Positions 9,881 through 18,425 of a DNA stretch of 47,251 nucleotides are shown here, piece by piece. A program made the position numbers and the translations under genes. Positions within the stretch are counted from its first letter, which is position 1; every line of letters starts with the position of its first letter. Source of the DNA: Paracoccaceae bacterium. Lineage in GTDB: Bacteria > Pseudomonadota > Alphaproteobacteria > Rhodobacterales > Rhodobacteraceae. The DNA lies in the NCBI GenBank assembly GCA_020447005.1, contig JAGRDO010000059.1, positions 1 through 47,251 of the forward strand, written 5' to 3'. The notes under the pieces were generated by a model, which saw only the letters and a program-made list of their open reading frames with translations, had not been told where the DNA came from and ran no database searches.

Positions 9881-10702
9881 CTACTTGCCGGCACTCCAGC
9901 TTACCGAGGCGTGTTTGCGCGTGAAGAACTCGCCCATCAGGCCAATGATCAGCAGAACGCCCGTAACGATGACCGGATAGGTCACGGAACTGTAATGCGG
10001 GCTATAGTTGATGAAGGCGAAACCGCGCGCCTGATCGATGATATGAAAAAGCGGGTTCCAGCTGAACAGCGCCAGCATCTTCGGCGTCAGCATGTTCGCC
10101 ACGAACATCTTGCCCGAGGCGACCATGTTTGCGCGGCTGTAAAGCATGCTGGCGATCGAGACGAAACCCGGCCACCACGGCCGCATGGCCAGAACCACAA
10201 GCCCGACCGACAGCCCGCTGACCCAGGCCAGCAGGAACATCCCCAGCAGGCTGATCGGATCCTCGATATGGATCTCTCCCCAGCCAAGCTTGTAGACCCC
10301 GACGATCACGATGATCGACAGGGCCTGCGTGTAAAGCGCGGCAAGCGCGGCAGAGCCGATGGCGATGGTCGTGTTCATCGGTGCATGAAGCATCATCGCC
10401 GAGGTTGGCCCCTCGGCGCCGACGATGGCGCTCATGGTCTTGGTATTGGTCATGAACAGGAAGATCCCGCTCATCAGGTACACCATGAAGTCGCCGCGGA
10501 TCGCGTTTCCGCGCAGCCCCAGCACCGAATACATGATGTAGAAGACGCCAAGGAAAATCAGCGTCTGCATGATGTTGGTCAAAAGCCCGACAATCGCGTT
10601 GGAATGGCCGCGGCGAACCGACCGAACGGCGCCGTGGAAGATCAGTTCCATGATGGACAGCGCAGCCGCCAATTCCGACTTGCGCGTTTCGGTACCGTAC
10701 AT
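9881..10702 (-). CDS. Polysaccharide-export ABC transporter permease (ABC-2, KpsM-like)
   Basis: The 273-residue protein has six hydrophobic segments in the pattern of ABC-2 permeases that export capsule or O-antigen polysaccharide. An amphipathic N-terminal stretch precedes TM1 (about 40-63), and the last TM ends near 258 before a short basic tail. The segment WNPLFHIIDQARGFAFINYSP, placed before the last TM, is characteristic of KpsM/RkpT-type proteins. The matching ATPase (KpsT-like) is not in the window, so it must be encoded elsewhere. The gene diverges from cysQ and kdsB, and Kdo activation next door fits a Kdo-linked or Kdo-containing polysaccharide. The substrate is inferred, not seen. 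Confidence 0.85.
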   Translation of the reverse strand: MYGTETRKSELAAALSIMELIFHGAVRSVRRGHSNAIVGLLTNIMQTLIFLGVFYIMYSVLGLRGNAIRGDFMVYLMSGIFLFMTNTKTMSAIVGAEGPTSAMMLHAPMNTTIAIGSAALAALYTQALSIIVIVGVYKLGWGEIHIEDPISLLGMFLLAWVSGLSVGLVVLAMRPWWPGFVSIASMLYSRANMVASGKMFVANMLTPKMLALFSWNPLFHIIDQARGFAFINYSPHYSSVTYPVIVTGVLLIIGLMGEFFTRKHASVSWSAGK

Positions 10703-10758
10703 GTTGTGCGATCTTACTGCCGATTGAGCCTATAAGACGTCTTGTTGCAGGCAAAACC

Positions 10759-10787
10759 TTGCCGTTTCTTTACCGAATGATCATAAG
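10759..10787 (+). promoter_or_regulatory. Candidate promoter of cysQ-kdsB
   Basis: TTGCCG (10759-10764), a 17-base spacer and CATAAG (10782-10787) lie about 50 bases before the cysQ GTG, in the gap between the divergent permease and cysQ. A ten-base palindrome AAGACGTCTT at 10734-10743 lies just upstream and could serve either gene. Confidence 0.35.
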
Positions 10788-10835
10788 GGCTGACGCGCGG
10801 CCATTCAACGTATGGCAGATAATGGAGATTGACCC

Positions 10836-11633
10836 GTGGATTTTGAGCATCTGATGCAGACCATGCGCCGTCTGGCGCTGGAGGCCGGCGACCGGATCAT
10901 GGAGGTCTATGGTGCACCGGACTTCGAGGTTAAGCTCAAATCCGACACCAGCCCCGTCACCGCAGCCGACGAAGTCGCCGATGCGCATATTTCGGCCGGC
11001 CTGAAGCAGGCATTCCCGGACGTCGCCCTCGTGACCGAAGAACAGGCCGCAAGCCATGGCCAGGCGGTCTCGACATTCCTGATCGTCGATCCGCTGGACG
11101 GCACCAAGGAATTCGTGCAGCGCAGGGGCGATTTCACGGTGAATATCGCCTATGTCGAAGACGGGTTGCCCCTGCGTGGCGTGGTCTATGCCCCGGCCAA
11201 GGGGCGGCTTTTCTATACGCTCGCCGATGGCCGCTCGGTCGAAGAGGCCGGACCGTTCGACAAGGACACCGTGGGCGAGCTTTCCCTGCTTTCCGTGACG
11301 ATCCCCGATAATCGCGGGCTTATGGTCGTCGCCTCGAAATCGCATCGCGATCAGGCGACGGACGATTACATCGCCCGCTATGCCGTGCGTGACATGACCA
11401 GCGCCGGTTCCAGCCTGAAATTCTGCCTCGTGGCCGCCGGAGAGGCCGATCTTTATCCGCGTCTTGGCCGCACGATGGAATGGGACACCGCCGCCGGCGA
11501 TGCGGTTCTGCGCGGTGCCGGGGGCGAAATGGTCCGTTTTGACGATCACTCGGCCTTTACCTATGGCAAGCCCGGCTTTGAAAACCCCTTCTTCATCGCC
11601 TATGCGCCCGGCGTGCTGCTGGTCAAAGCGTGA
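10836..11633 (+). CDS. cysQ: 3'(2'),5'-bisphosphate nucleotidase CysQ
   Basis: CysQ hydrolyses PAP (3'-phosphoadenosine 5'-phosphate), the by-product of PAPS-dependent sulfotransferases and of sulfate assimilation, to AMP. The 265-residue protein belongs to the lithium-sensitive inositol monophosphatase fold. Metal-binding motifs are TEEQ (67-70), IVDPLDGTKEF (83-93) and WDTAAGD (216-222). The spacing of the DPLDGT motif and the KEF that follows point to CysQ rather than SuhB. The start is GTG, with GGAG eight bases upstream. It overlaps kdsB by four bases (GTGA). The window encodes at least three sulfotransferase-like proteins, so PAP removal fits the neighbourhood. Confidence 0.93.
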   Translation: MDFEHLMQTMRRLALEAGDRIMEVYGAPDFEVKLKSDTSPVTAADEVADAHISAGLKQAFPDVALVTEEQAASHGQAVSTFLIVDPLDGTKEFVQRRGDFTVNIAYVEDGLPLRGVVYAPAKGRLFYTLADGRSVEEAGPFDKDTVGELSLLSVTIPDNRGLMVVASKSHRDQATDDYIARYAVRDMTSAGSSLKFCLVAAGEADLYPRLGRTMEWDTAAGDAVLRGAGGEMVRFDDHSAFTYGKPGFENPFFIAYAPGVLLVKA

Positions 11634-12430
11634 GCGTTCTCGTCGTCATCCCGGCGCGCTATCAATCCAGCCGCTACCCCGGAAAACCGCTTGTCGCGCT
11701 GACGGGGGCCAGCGGGCAGGCAAGGTCGCTTGTCGAACGCAGCTGGCGCGCCGCGATGCAGGTCAGGGGGGTCGACCGTGTGGTCGTGGCCACTGACGAT
11801 ACGCGCATCCGGAAAGCGGCGGAAGGGTTCGGCGCCGAGGTCGTGATGACATCCGAAACCTGCGCCAACGGCACCGAACGCTGTGCCGAGGCGAATTCGG
11901 CGCTTGGCGGCGGTTATGATATAGTCGTCAACCTTCAGGGCGACGCGCCGCTGACACCGCCATGGTTCGTCGAGGCGCTGATCGAAGGGCTGAAGGGCGA
12001 TCCCTCCGCCGATATGGCCACCCCGGTCCTGCGCTGCGACGGCGCCGCGCTTTCCGGCTTTCTCGAAGATCGCCGCGCGGGCCGGGTCGGCGGGACGACC
12101 GCGGTCTTTGGCGCCGATTTCGGGGCGCTTTACTTTTCCAAGGAAGTCATCCCCTTTACCAGCGGCCCCTACGGTGCCGATCAGCCGACGCCCGTCTTTC
12201 ACCATGTCGGTGTCTATGCCTACAGGCCGGGCGCATTGGCGGGATATCCCGGCTGGCCGACCGGAACGCTCGAAACTCTTGAAGGCCTCGAACAGCTCCG
12301 CTTTCTTGAAAACGGCCGCCGCATCCTCTGCGTCGAGGTCGATGCACGCGGGCGCCAGTTCTGGGAACTCAACAATCCGTCCGATGTCGCGCGGATCGAG
12401 TCGATGATGCGCCAGATGGAAATCGATTGA
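11630..12430 (+). CDS. kdsB: 3-deoxy-manno-octulosonate cytidylyltransferase (CMP-Kdo synthetase)
   Basis: KdsB activates Kdo with CTP to CMP-Kdo for lipopolysaccharide inner core or capsule. The 266-residue protein opens with the nucleotide-binding signature VIPARYQSSRYPGKPL (residues 4-19) and continues with VATDD, NLQGDAPL and the HVGVYAYR segment, all usual in KdsB. It starts with GTG overlapping the cysQ stop, so the two are translationally coupled. The pairing of cysQ and kdsB next to a KpsM-like permease suggests the product may serve a surface polysaccharide as well as LPS; kdsD, the Kdo pathway isomerase, is also in this window at 24190. Confidence 0.95.
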   Translation: MSVLVVIPARYQSSRYPGKPLVALTGASGQARSLVERSWRAAMQVRGVDRVVVATDDTRIRKAAEGFGAEVVMTSETCANGTERCAEANSALGGGYDIVVNLQGDAPLTPPWFVEALIEGLKGDPSADMATPVLRCDGAALSGFLEDRRAGRVGGTTAVFGADFGALYFSKEVIPFTSGPYGADQPTPVFHHVGVYAYRPGALAGYPGWPTGTLETLEGLEQLRFLENGRRILCVEVDARGRQFWELNNPSDVARIESMMRQMEID

Positions 12431-12542
12431 AGCAGCGCCACAACGTCCAAACCGGCCAAGATTCGTAAGGGAATAGTGGAATTCCAGACTACAATGGGCG
12501 CCTGCTTGCAGGTATCGTTCCCAATGAGACGCGATTTTTACC

Positions 12543-12580
12543 TTAATTCCCCCTTAATCTCGGTATAAATGTCGTATGAT
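12543..12580 (+). promoter_or_regulatory. CtrA-like box and promoter upstream of galU
   Basis: TTAA (12543-12546), exactly seven bases, TTAA (12554-12557) matches the CtrA consensus TTAA-N7-TTAA. A -10-like TATGAT (12575-12580) lies 17 bases after the second half, the layout of CtrA-activated promoters in which the box overlaps the -35. A second A/T-rich element, TATAAA, sits at 12564-12569. The galU start follows about 80 bases downstream. Confidence 0.5.
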
Positions 12581-12660
12581 TGTAGTCGTGTAAGAGTGTG
12601 TGACCCTGTCGGGTGGGCGATTGGGCGGGGTCGGGTGGAACTACATCGGTGGAATACAGA

Positions 12661-13554
12661 ATGAAGCGCAAGGTCACCAAAGCAATCTTTCCCGTTGCCG
12701 GACTTGGAACAAGGTTCCTGCCTGCAACGAAATCCATCCCGAAAGAGATCATGACGCTGGTCGACCGGCCGCTGATCCAATACGCCATCGACGAAGCACG
12801 CGCCGCCGGCATCAAGGAATTCATCTTTGTCACCTCGCGCGGCAAGGGCGCGCTTGAGGACTATTTCGATCACGCGCACGAGCTTGAATCGACCCTGCGC
12901 CGGGCCGGAAAGGATCACCTGCTTGAGATCCTGAAGGAAACCAACATGGATTCCGGCGCCATCGCCTATATCCGCCAGCACAAGGCGCTGGGCCTTGGCC
13001 ATGCGGTCTGGTGCGCGCGCCGCCTGATCGGCAACGAACCTTTTGCCGTGATCCTGCCCGATGACGTTATCGCCGCCGAGGTTCCCTGCCTTCAGCAGAT
13101 GGTCGAAGCCCATGCCGAAGTCGGCGGCAACATGGTTGCCGCGATGGAAGTGGCCCCCGACAAGGCGTCGGCCTACGGCGTTCTCGATATTCGCGAGGAC
13201 ATGGGCTCGATGGTCGGGGTGAAGGGAATGGTGGAAAAACCGTCCGCCAAGGAAGCGCCCTCGAACCTTGCCGTGATCGGGCGCTACATCCTGACGCCGC
13301 GCATCCTGCAGAACCTCAACCGGATCAAGTCGGGCGCCGGCGGTGAAATCCAGCTGACCGATGCGATTGCCGAGGAAATCGCGCGGTCGAACAATGTCTA
13401 CGGCTATCGGTTCCGTGGCCAGCGCTTCGATTGCGGATCAAAGGCCGGCTTCCTGCAGGCCACGGTCGCTTTCGGCCTTGCCCGCGAGGAACTGCATGAC
13501 GAATTCCGGCAGTTCCTGATCGGGATGACTGCAATGCAGAAGGCGGCCGAGTAG
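12661..13554 (+). CDS. galU: UTP-glucose-1-phosphate uridylyltransferase
   Basis: GalU makes UDP-glucose from glucose-1-phosphate and UTP, the entry point for glucose and galactose units of polysaccharides. The 297-residue protein starts MKRKVTKAIFPVAGLGTRFL with the nucleotidyltransferase signature GLGTR at 14-18 and PATKSIPKE at 21-29. VEKP and the late FDCGSK segment are also present. Upstream in-frame sequence from 12613 was rejected: the homologous N-terminus begins at 12661, which has GGTGGA seven bases before it. galE begins six bases after its stop, so the two form an operon making UDP-glucose and UDP-galactose. Confidence 0.96.
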   Translation: MKRKVTKAIFPVAGLGTRFLPATKSIPKEIMTLVDRPLIQYAIDEARAAGIKEFIFVTSRGKGALEDYFDHAHELESTLRRAGKDHLLEILKETNMDSGAIAYIRQHKALGLGHAVWCARRLIGNEPFAVILPDDVIAAEVPCLQQMVEAHAEVGGNMVAAMEVAPDKASAYGVLDIREDMGSMVGVKGMVEKPSAKEAPSNLAVIGRYILTPRILQNLNRIKSGAGGEIQLTDAIAEEIARSNNVYGYRFRGQRFDCGSKAGFLQATVAFGLAREELHDEFRQFLIGMTAMQKAAE

Positions 13555-13560
13555 GAACGT

Positions 13561-14547
13561 ATGAACGCGCATGTGCTGGTTACAGGGGGCGCCGGATATG
13601 TCGGCGCCCATGCCTGCAAGGCACTGAAAGCCGCCGGTTATATTCCTGTAACCTTCGACAATCTTGCCACCGGATGGCGCGATGCCGTGCGTTTTGGCCC
13701 CTTTGAGGAAGGCGATCTGGCCGATCGCCCGCGTCTGGACGAAGTTTTCGCCCGCTGGAAACCCGTCGCGACCATGCATTTCGCCGCAATCAGCCTGGTC
13801 GGCGACGCGATGCGCGATCCGGGCAGCTATTGGCGGGTCAATGTCCTTGGCGCGCTGAACCTGATCGAGGCGGCGCTGGCGGCAGATTGCCGGGATTTCA
13901 TCTTCTCGTCGACCTGCGCCACCTACGGGGATCAAGACGGGCTCGTCCTTGATGAATTCACGCCGCAATTGCCCCTGAACGCCTATGGCAAGTCCAAGCT
14001 GGCCATCGAACAGATGCTTGGCGATTTCGGGGCCAGCCATGGTCTGCGTTCGGTCATCTTCCGCTATTTCAACGTCGCCGGCGCCGATCCCGAAGGCGAG
14101 GTCGGCGAATTCCACCAGCCGGAAACCCATCTCATCCCGCTCATGCTCGATGCGATTGACGGCCGCCGCCCCGCCCTGACCGTGTTCGGCACCGATTACC
14201 CGACACCCGACGGCACCTGCATTCGGGACTATGTGCATGTCTCCGATCTGTGTGATGCCCATGTGTCCGGCTTGAAATGGCTTCGCGACGGGGGCGAAAG
14301 CCGTGCCTTCTGTCTTGGCACCGGCAAGGGGTTTTCGGTCAGCGAGGTGATCGAGCAGTCGCGCGCGGTCACCAACCGCGATGTGCCCGTCATCTTCGGC
14401 GCAAGGCGGCCCGGCGACGCGGTCAGCCTTGTCTGCGGCAGCGCCCGCGCCCGCGACGAACTTGGCTGGAAACCGGACCGTTCCGACCTGCGAACCATGA
14501 TCGCCGACGCCTGGCGCTGGCACCAGAATGGCGGTTTCGCGCGTTAG
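13561..14547 (+). CDS. galE: UDP-glucose 4-epimerase
   Basis: GalE interconverts UDP-glucose and UDP-galactose using bound NAD. The 328-residue extended short-chain dehydrogenase has the Rossmann motif TGGAGYVG at 8-15, the catalytic serine region SSTCATYGD and the YGKSK pair (Tyr142, Lys146). FRYFNVAGADPEGEVGE and GTDYPTPDGTCIRDYVHV are characteristic of GalE rather than other epimerases. It is six bases downstream of galU and very probably co-transcribed from the CtrA-like promoter. Its products would feed the glycosyltransferases encoded at 15703-18416. Confidence 0.95.
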   Translation: MNAHVLVTGGAGYVGAHACKALKAAGYIPVTFDNLATGWRDAVRFGPFEEGDLADRPRLDEVFARWKPVATMHFAAISLVGDAMRDPGSYWRVNVLGALNLIEAALAADCRDFIFSSTCATYGDQDGLVLDEFTPQLPLNAYGKSKLAIEQMLGDFGASHGLRSVIFRYFNVAGADPEGEVGEFHQPETHLIPLMLDAIDGRRPALTVFGTDYPTPDGTCIRDYVHVSDLCDAHVSGLKWLRDGGESRAFCLGTGKGFSVSEVIEQSRAVTNRDVPVIFGARRPGDAVSLVCGSARARDELGWKPDRSDLRTMIADAWRWHQNGGFAR

Positions 14548-14633
14548 ACCGCTTTGGCCGCGATCACGGCGCTGGCAATCGTTCTCTTTATGTTCTGCTC
14601 TGGCCCTGGCCATCAGGAACCATCGGGGGGGGC

Positions 14634-15506
14634 ATGGATCAACGCGAGAAATTCGATGTTTTTCGGTCGCTTCACCGCGGCGCGGGGGCGTTTGTCATCC
14701 CCAATCCCTGGAATGCCGGTTCCGCGCGATTGCTGGCAGATCTGGGGTTCAAGGCATTGGCGACGACCAGCGCCGGCTATGCCTTTTCCGTCGGAAAACG
14801 CGATTCATTCTCAAGCCTTACGCGCGACGAACTGATCGCCAATGCCGCGGAAATCGTCGGGGCGACCGATCTTCCGGTCACTGCCGATCTTGAAGACGGT
14901 TTCGGAAGCTCTCCCGAAACATGTGCCGAAACCGTTTGCATTGCGTCGGGGATCGGTCTGGTCGGCGGCTCGATCGAGGATGCGACAGGAAATGCCGATG
15001 ACCCGATCTTCGACCTCGCGCTTGCGACGGATCGCATTCGCGCGGCGGCGGAAGCGGCGGTGGGGCTGCCCTTTCTTCTCACGGCACGGGCGGAAAACCA
15101 TCTTTGGGGGCGGCAGGATCTCAGGGACACGATCACCCGGTTGCAGGCCTTCTCGGAAGCGGGCGCCGATGTGCTCTATGCCCCGGGCCTTCCCGATATC
15201 GAGGCTATTCGTACCCTGTGCAGAGAGGTCGACAAACCCGTGAATGTCGTCATGGGGCTTGGCGTGCCCGCCTACAGTGTCGATCAATTGTCGCAAGCCG
15301 GCGTTCGCCGCATCAGCGTCGGGGGATCGTTCGCAAGGGCCGCATTCGGGGCTTTGCGCCGCGCGGCGATCGAAGTGCGCGACGCGGGCACATTCGGCTA
15401 CGCGCGCGATGCGATTTTCGGCGCGGTCATGGCTGACCTGATGTCTTCGGATCGCAGCGCAAAGCGGGATCAAGAGGAACCCGCGCGCAAGAAATCCCAG
15501 CCGTAA
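14634..15506 (+). CDS. Isocitrate lyase/PEP mutase superfamily enzyme
   Basis: The 290-residue protein belongs to the PEP mutase/isocitrate lyase TIM-barrel superfamily: FVIPNPWNAGSARLL near the start, TSAG at 45-48, the metal-site DLEDGF at 85-90 and SIED at 113-116, then LTARAEN and MGLGVPA. Relatives act as C-C or C-P lyases or mutases on 2-oxoacid substrates; annotation pipelines often call this subgroup carboxyvinyl-carboxyphosphonate phosphorylmutase or oxaloacetate decarboxylase, and I cannot pick one. The ATG follows a run of G that can serve as the ribosome site. It is 86 bases beyond galE on the same strand, but a shared pathway is not obvious. The last 25 residues are polar and probably disordered. 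Confidence 0.82.
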   Translation: MDQREKFDVFRSLHRGAGAFVIPNPWNAGSARLLADLGFKALATTSAGYAFSVGKRDSFSSLTRDELIANAAEIVGATDLPVTADLEDGFGSSPETCAETVCIASGIGLVGGSIEDATGNADDPIFDLALATDRIRAAAEAAVGLPFLLTARAENHLWGRQDLRDTITRLQAFSEAGADVLYAPGLPDIEAIRTLCREVDKPVNVVMGLGVPAYSVDQLSQAGVRRISVGGSFARAAFGALRRAAIEVRDAGTFGYARDAIFGAVMADLMSSDRSAKRDQEEPARKKSQP

Positions 15507-15702
15507 CGCCGAATTTCCGGCGGCGGCAAAACGGTCGTTTACCTCTGACATCACGATATATAGTCTTTGCCCAAAAGGCGAATACCGGATAACGACATGA
15601 ACCGGGTCGGAATGCGCATCGCGCCGGGGAAGTGCCGTTCAAAACGGGTTAATCGTCATGCGATAGAACCGGGCGGCGCGGCAGGCAGAAAAAGGGTCGG
15701 AC

Positions 15703-16713
15703 GTGGGACTTAGAGAGCGATATCAGCTGCGGCTGCGCCGGAAACGGTTCCGCTACCGCGCGTTTCGCAAACGGCGCGAGTTGACCCAACTGACCGACAA
15801 TCTTGGCCGGACGCGCCCTGATGACATTCTCGTGGTTTCGGTCCTTCGCAACGAACGTATCCGCCTTCCCTATTTCATGCGCTATTACCGCGATCTGGGG
15901 GTCGGCCATTTCCTGATGGTCGATAACGGCTCGGACGATGGTTCGCGCGAATACCTTGCCGCACAGAATGACGTGACGCTTTGGGAAACCACCGCCAGCT
16001 ACAAGGCTTCGCGCTTTGGCGTTGACTGGGTGAACTGGCTTCTCATGCGGCACGCGCGGCGCCGCTGGGTGCTGGTTGTCGATGTCGATGAATTCTTCAT
16101 CTACCCGTTCTGCGACACCCGCCCGATCCGTGCCCTGACCGACTGGCTTGATACCTATAACCTGCCGTCCTTTCCGGCGATGGTGGTCGATATGTATCCC
16201 AAGGGCCGGATCGATGCCGAACCCTATCGCGAAGGCCGCAATCCCTTTGAAATCGCGAATTTCTTCGATAGCGGCAACTACACGATTTCCAAGAACCACC
16301 ACTTCGGCAATCTCTGGATTCAGGGTGGCCCGCGCATGCGGCAGATGTTCGCGTCGTCGCCCTATGATGCCCCGTCCCTGAACAAGATCCCTCTGGTGAA
16401 ATGGAAATGGGGGTATTGCTTCGTCAGCTCGACCCACATGCTTTTGCCCGCCAGCCTCAATCAGGTCTATGACGAATGGGGCGGGGAAAAGGCTTCGGGC
16501 TGCCTGCTTCACGCGAAATTCCTCTCCCCCCTGACCGCAAAGGTCGAAGAGGAACTGGAACGGCGCCAGCATTTCTCGGGCAGCCGCGAATACATCGCCT
16601 ATGCCGAAAAGCTGGGGGCGGATGGCGATCTCTGGTGCAAGTGGTCCGAGCGTTACATCAACTGGCGGCAGCTGGAGATTCTGGGAATGATGTCGAAGGG
16701 GAACTGGGCCTGA
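15703..16713 (+). CDS. Glycosyltransferase, GT2-like (DVD/E type)
   Basis: The 336-residue protein has a basic N-terminus and a GT-A-like core: VLRNE (48-52), MVDNGSDDGS (72-81) and the metal-binding DVDEFF (127-132). This is the pattern of the GT2-like family that pipelines call Glyco_tranf_2_4, whose acceptor is usually a surface glycan. The start is a GTG. No signal peptide or membrane segment is seen, so it acts in the cytoplasm. Its stop overlaps the next start by one base (TGATG), coupling it to the GT14-type gene. About 200 bases before it (15507-15702) hold no clear gene; an A/T-rich patch near 15555-15565 (cgatatatagt) may be part of a promoter. Sugar and acceptor are unknown. Confidence 0.85.
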   Translation: MGLRERYQLRLRRKRFRYRAFRKRRELTQLTDNLGRTRPDDILVVSVLRNERIRLPYFMRYYRDLGVGHFLMVDNGSDDGSREYLAAQNDVTLWETTASYKASRFGVDWVNWLLMRHARRRWVLVVDVDEFFIYPFCDTRPIRALTDWLDTYNLPSFPAMVVDMYPKGRIDAEPYREGRNPFEIANFFDSGNYTISKNHHFGNLWIQGGPRMRQMFASSPYDAPSLNKIPLVKWKWGYCFVSSTHMLLPASLNQVYDEWGGEKASGCLLHAKFLSPLTAKVEEELERRQHFSGSREYIAYAEKLGADGDLWCKWSERYINWRQLEILGMMSKGNWA

Positions 16714-18416
16714 TGTCCTCGGTCGGCTTCGTCATGATGTGCCATACCGCGCTCGACCGGGCCGCGCAGGTGGCGCGGTTCTGGGCCGAGGCCGGTTGCC
16801 CCGTGGTCATCCACGTCGACCGGCGCGTCAAGGCGCCGGCCTATGACGCCCTGCAATCCGGCCTTGCCGATCTTGATCTGGTCAGTTTCTCGCACCGCTA
16901 TGCCTGCGAATGGGGAACCTGGTCGCTGGTCGCCGCCACGCAGGCGGCCGCGACACAGATGCTGGCGCGGCATGACCGGGTCCGGCATGTCTACCTTGCC
17001 TCGGGGTCGTGCCTGCCATTGCGCCCGGTCGCGGAATTGCGGGCCTATCTCGATGCCCGCCCCCAAACGGATTTCATCGAAAGCGTCACCACCGCCGATG
17101 TCGGCTGGACCATCGGCGGGCTGGATGAGGAACGCTTTACCCTCCGCTTTCCCTTTTCGTGGCGCAAGCAGCGGACCTTGTTCGATGCCTATGTCAGGCT
17201 CCAGCGCCTTATGAAGGTGCGGCGCCGGGTGCCGAAAGGTCTTGTGCCGCACCTTGGTTCGCAATGGTGGTGCCTGACCAGACGCACGCTTTCGGCGATC
17301 CTCGAAGACCCGGACCGTCAGCTTTTCGACAGCTATTTCCAGCGGGTCTGGATCCCGGACGAAAGCTATTTCCAGACCCTGTGCCGGCAGTATTCGACCA
17401 CGATCGAGAGCCGGTCGCTCACGCTGTCGAAGTTCGACTTTCAGGGCAAGCCGCACACGTTCTACGACGATCACCTGCAACTGCTGCGCCGTTCGGACTG
17501 CTTTGTCGCGCGCAAGATCTGGCCGCGCGCAGACCGGCTTTACCGCAACTTCCTTAACCCCGCGGCGCAGCTTGGCGAGCGGGCCGAGCCCAATCCGGGC
17601 AAGATCGACCGGCTGTTTGCCAGGGCGGTCGAAAGGCGCACGCGCGGCCGCGCCGGACTTTACATGCAAAGCCGCTTTCCGGTGCGCGATCATGAAAACG
17701 GCAAGACCTGCGCGCCCTATTCGGTCTTTCACGGGTTTTCCGACCTGTTCGAAGACTTTGACCTCTGGCTTTCGCGGTCGATCGGCGGGCGCGTCCATGG
17801 CCATCTTTTCGGGCCGGAAAGGGTCGAATTCGCCGGGGGAGAGACTGTTTTCAACGGTGCGCTGATCGATAGCGCCGCGATACGCGACTATAACCCGAAG
17901 TCGTTCCTGACCAATCTGATCTGGAACACGCGCGGCGAAAGGCAGTGCTTTCAGTTCAGCCCGCGCGACAATCAGAACTGCAACTGGTTCATGGCGACCG
18001 ATCCCAACGCCCAGATTTCGGTGATAACCGGCACCTGGGCCATTCCGCTTTCCAAGGCCAACCAGAATTTCTCGGATATCCGCAAGGAAGCCGCGCGTCT
18101 GCAAAAGATCGAAACCGAACATCTGGCCATCCTGCGCAGCATGTATGTGAAGGCGCGGGTCCGCATCTGGTCGATGGCGGAATTCATCGAAAATCCGATG
18201 GAGGCGCTGCAAACCGTCATCGACGAAATTCGTGCGCGGTCGGGCCGGCAACTGGGCGCGGCGCCAAAGATGGTCGATCTGACGGGGTTTGGCCAGTTTC
18301 TGCAAAACCTGAAGAACCAGGGCATGCAGCCGACCCTGATGGGCGATTTCGCGTCGGGCCACGAAGATCAGCGGCCCATGCAGGGAAATCCGGCGCGCCC
18401 CTATGTTGTTCGGTAA
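16713..18416 (+). CDS. GT14-like branching glycosyltransferase with large C-terminal domain
   Basis: The N-terminal 230 or so residues match the Core-2/I-branching beta-1,6-N-acetylglucosaminyltransferase (GT14) family: IHVDRRVK (33-40), LASGSCLPLRP (95-105), GSQWWCLTR (182-190) and WIPDESYFQT (213-222). The remaining 330 residues form a separate domain that I recall as DUF5927, found behind bacterial GT14 domains. It contains HGFSDLFEDFD, FLTNLIWNTRGERQCFQFSP and a helical end. The protein (567 residues) has no signal peptide. In animals this family adds GlcNAc branches; the bacterial acceptor is not established. Its TAA stop lies inside the ribosome site of the downstream sulfotransferase, so sugar branching and sulfation are probably coupled steps. 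Confidence 0.85.
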   Translation: MSSVGFVMMCHTALDRAAQVARFWAEAGCPVVIHVDRRVKAPAYDALQSGLADLDLVSFSHRYACEWGTWSLVAATQAAATQMLARHDRVRHVYLASGSCLPLRPVAELRAYLDARPQTDFIESVTTADVGWTIGGLDEERFTLRFPFSWRKQRTLFDAYVRLQRLMKVRRRVPKGLVPHLGSQWWCLTRRTLSAILEDPDRQLFDSYFQRVWIPDESYFQTLCRQYSTTIESRSLTLSKFDFQGKPHTFYDDHLQLLRRSDCFVARKIWPRADRLYRNFLNPAAQLGERAEPNPGKIDRLFARAVERRTRGRAGLYMQSRFPVRDHENGKTCAPYSVFHGFSDLFEDFDLWLSRSIGGRVHGHLFGPERVEFAGGETVFNGALIDSAAIRDYNPKSFLTNLIWNTRGERQCFQFSPRDNQNCNWFMATDPNAQISVITGTWAIPLSKANQNFSDIRKEAARLQKIETEHLAILRSMYVKARVRIWSMAEFIENPMEALQTVIDEIRARSGRQLGAAPKMVDLTGFGQFLQNLKNQGMQPTLMGDFASGHEDQRPMQGNPARPYVVR

Positions 18417-18422
18417 GGAGGT
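18415..18422 (+). promoter_or_regulatory. Near-perfect ribosome-binding site of the sulfotransferase
   Basis: AAGGAGGT overlaps the TAA stop of the preceding gene and precedes the GTG start by three bases of spacer. It supports the GTG and indicates strong initiation by ribosomes finishing the upstream gene. Confidence 0.75.
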
Positions 18423-18425
18423 TAC

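Noticed and set aside
15597..15713. 38-residue basic open frame overlapping the glycosyltransferase start
   Set aside because: No ribosome site, overlaps the next gene's start and composition is that of random GC-rich sequence.
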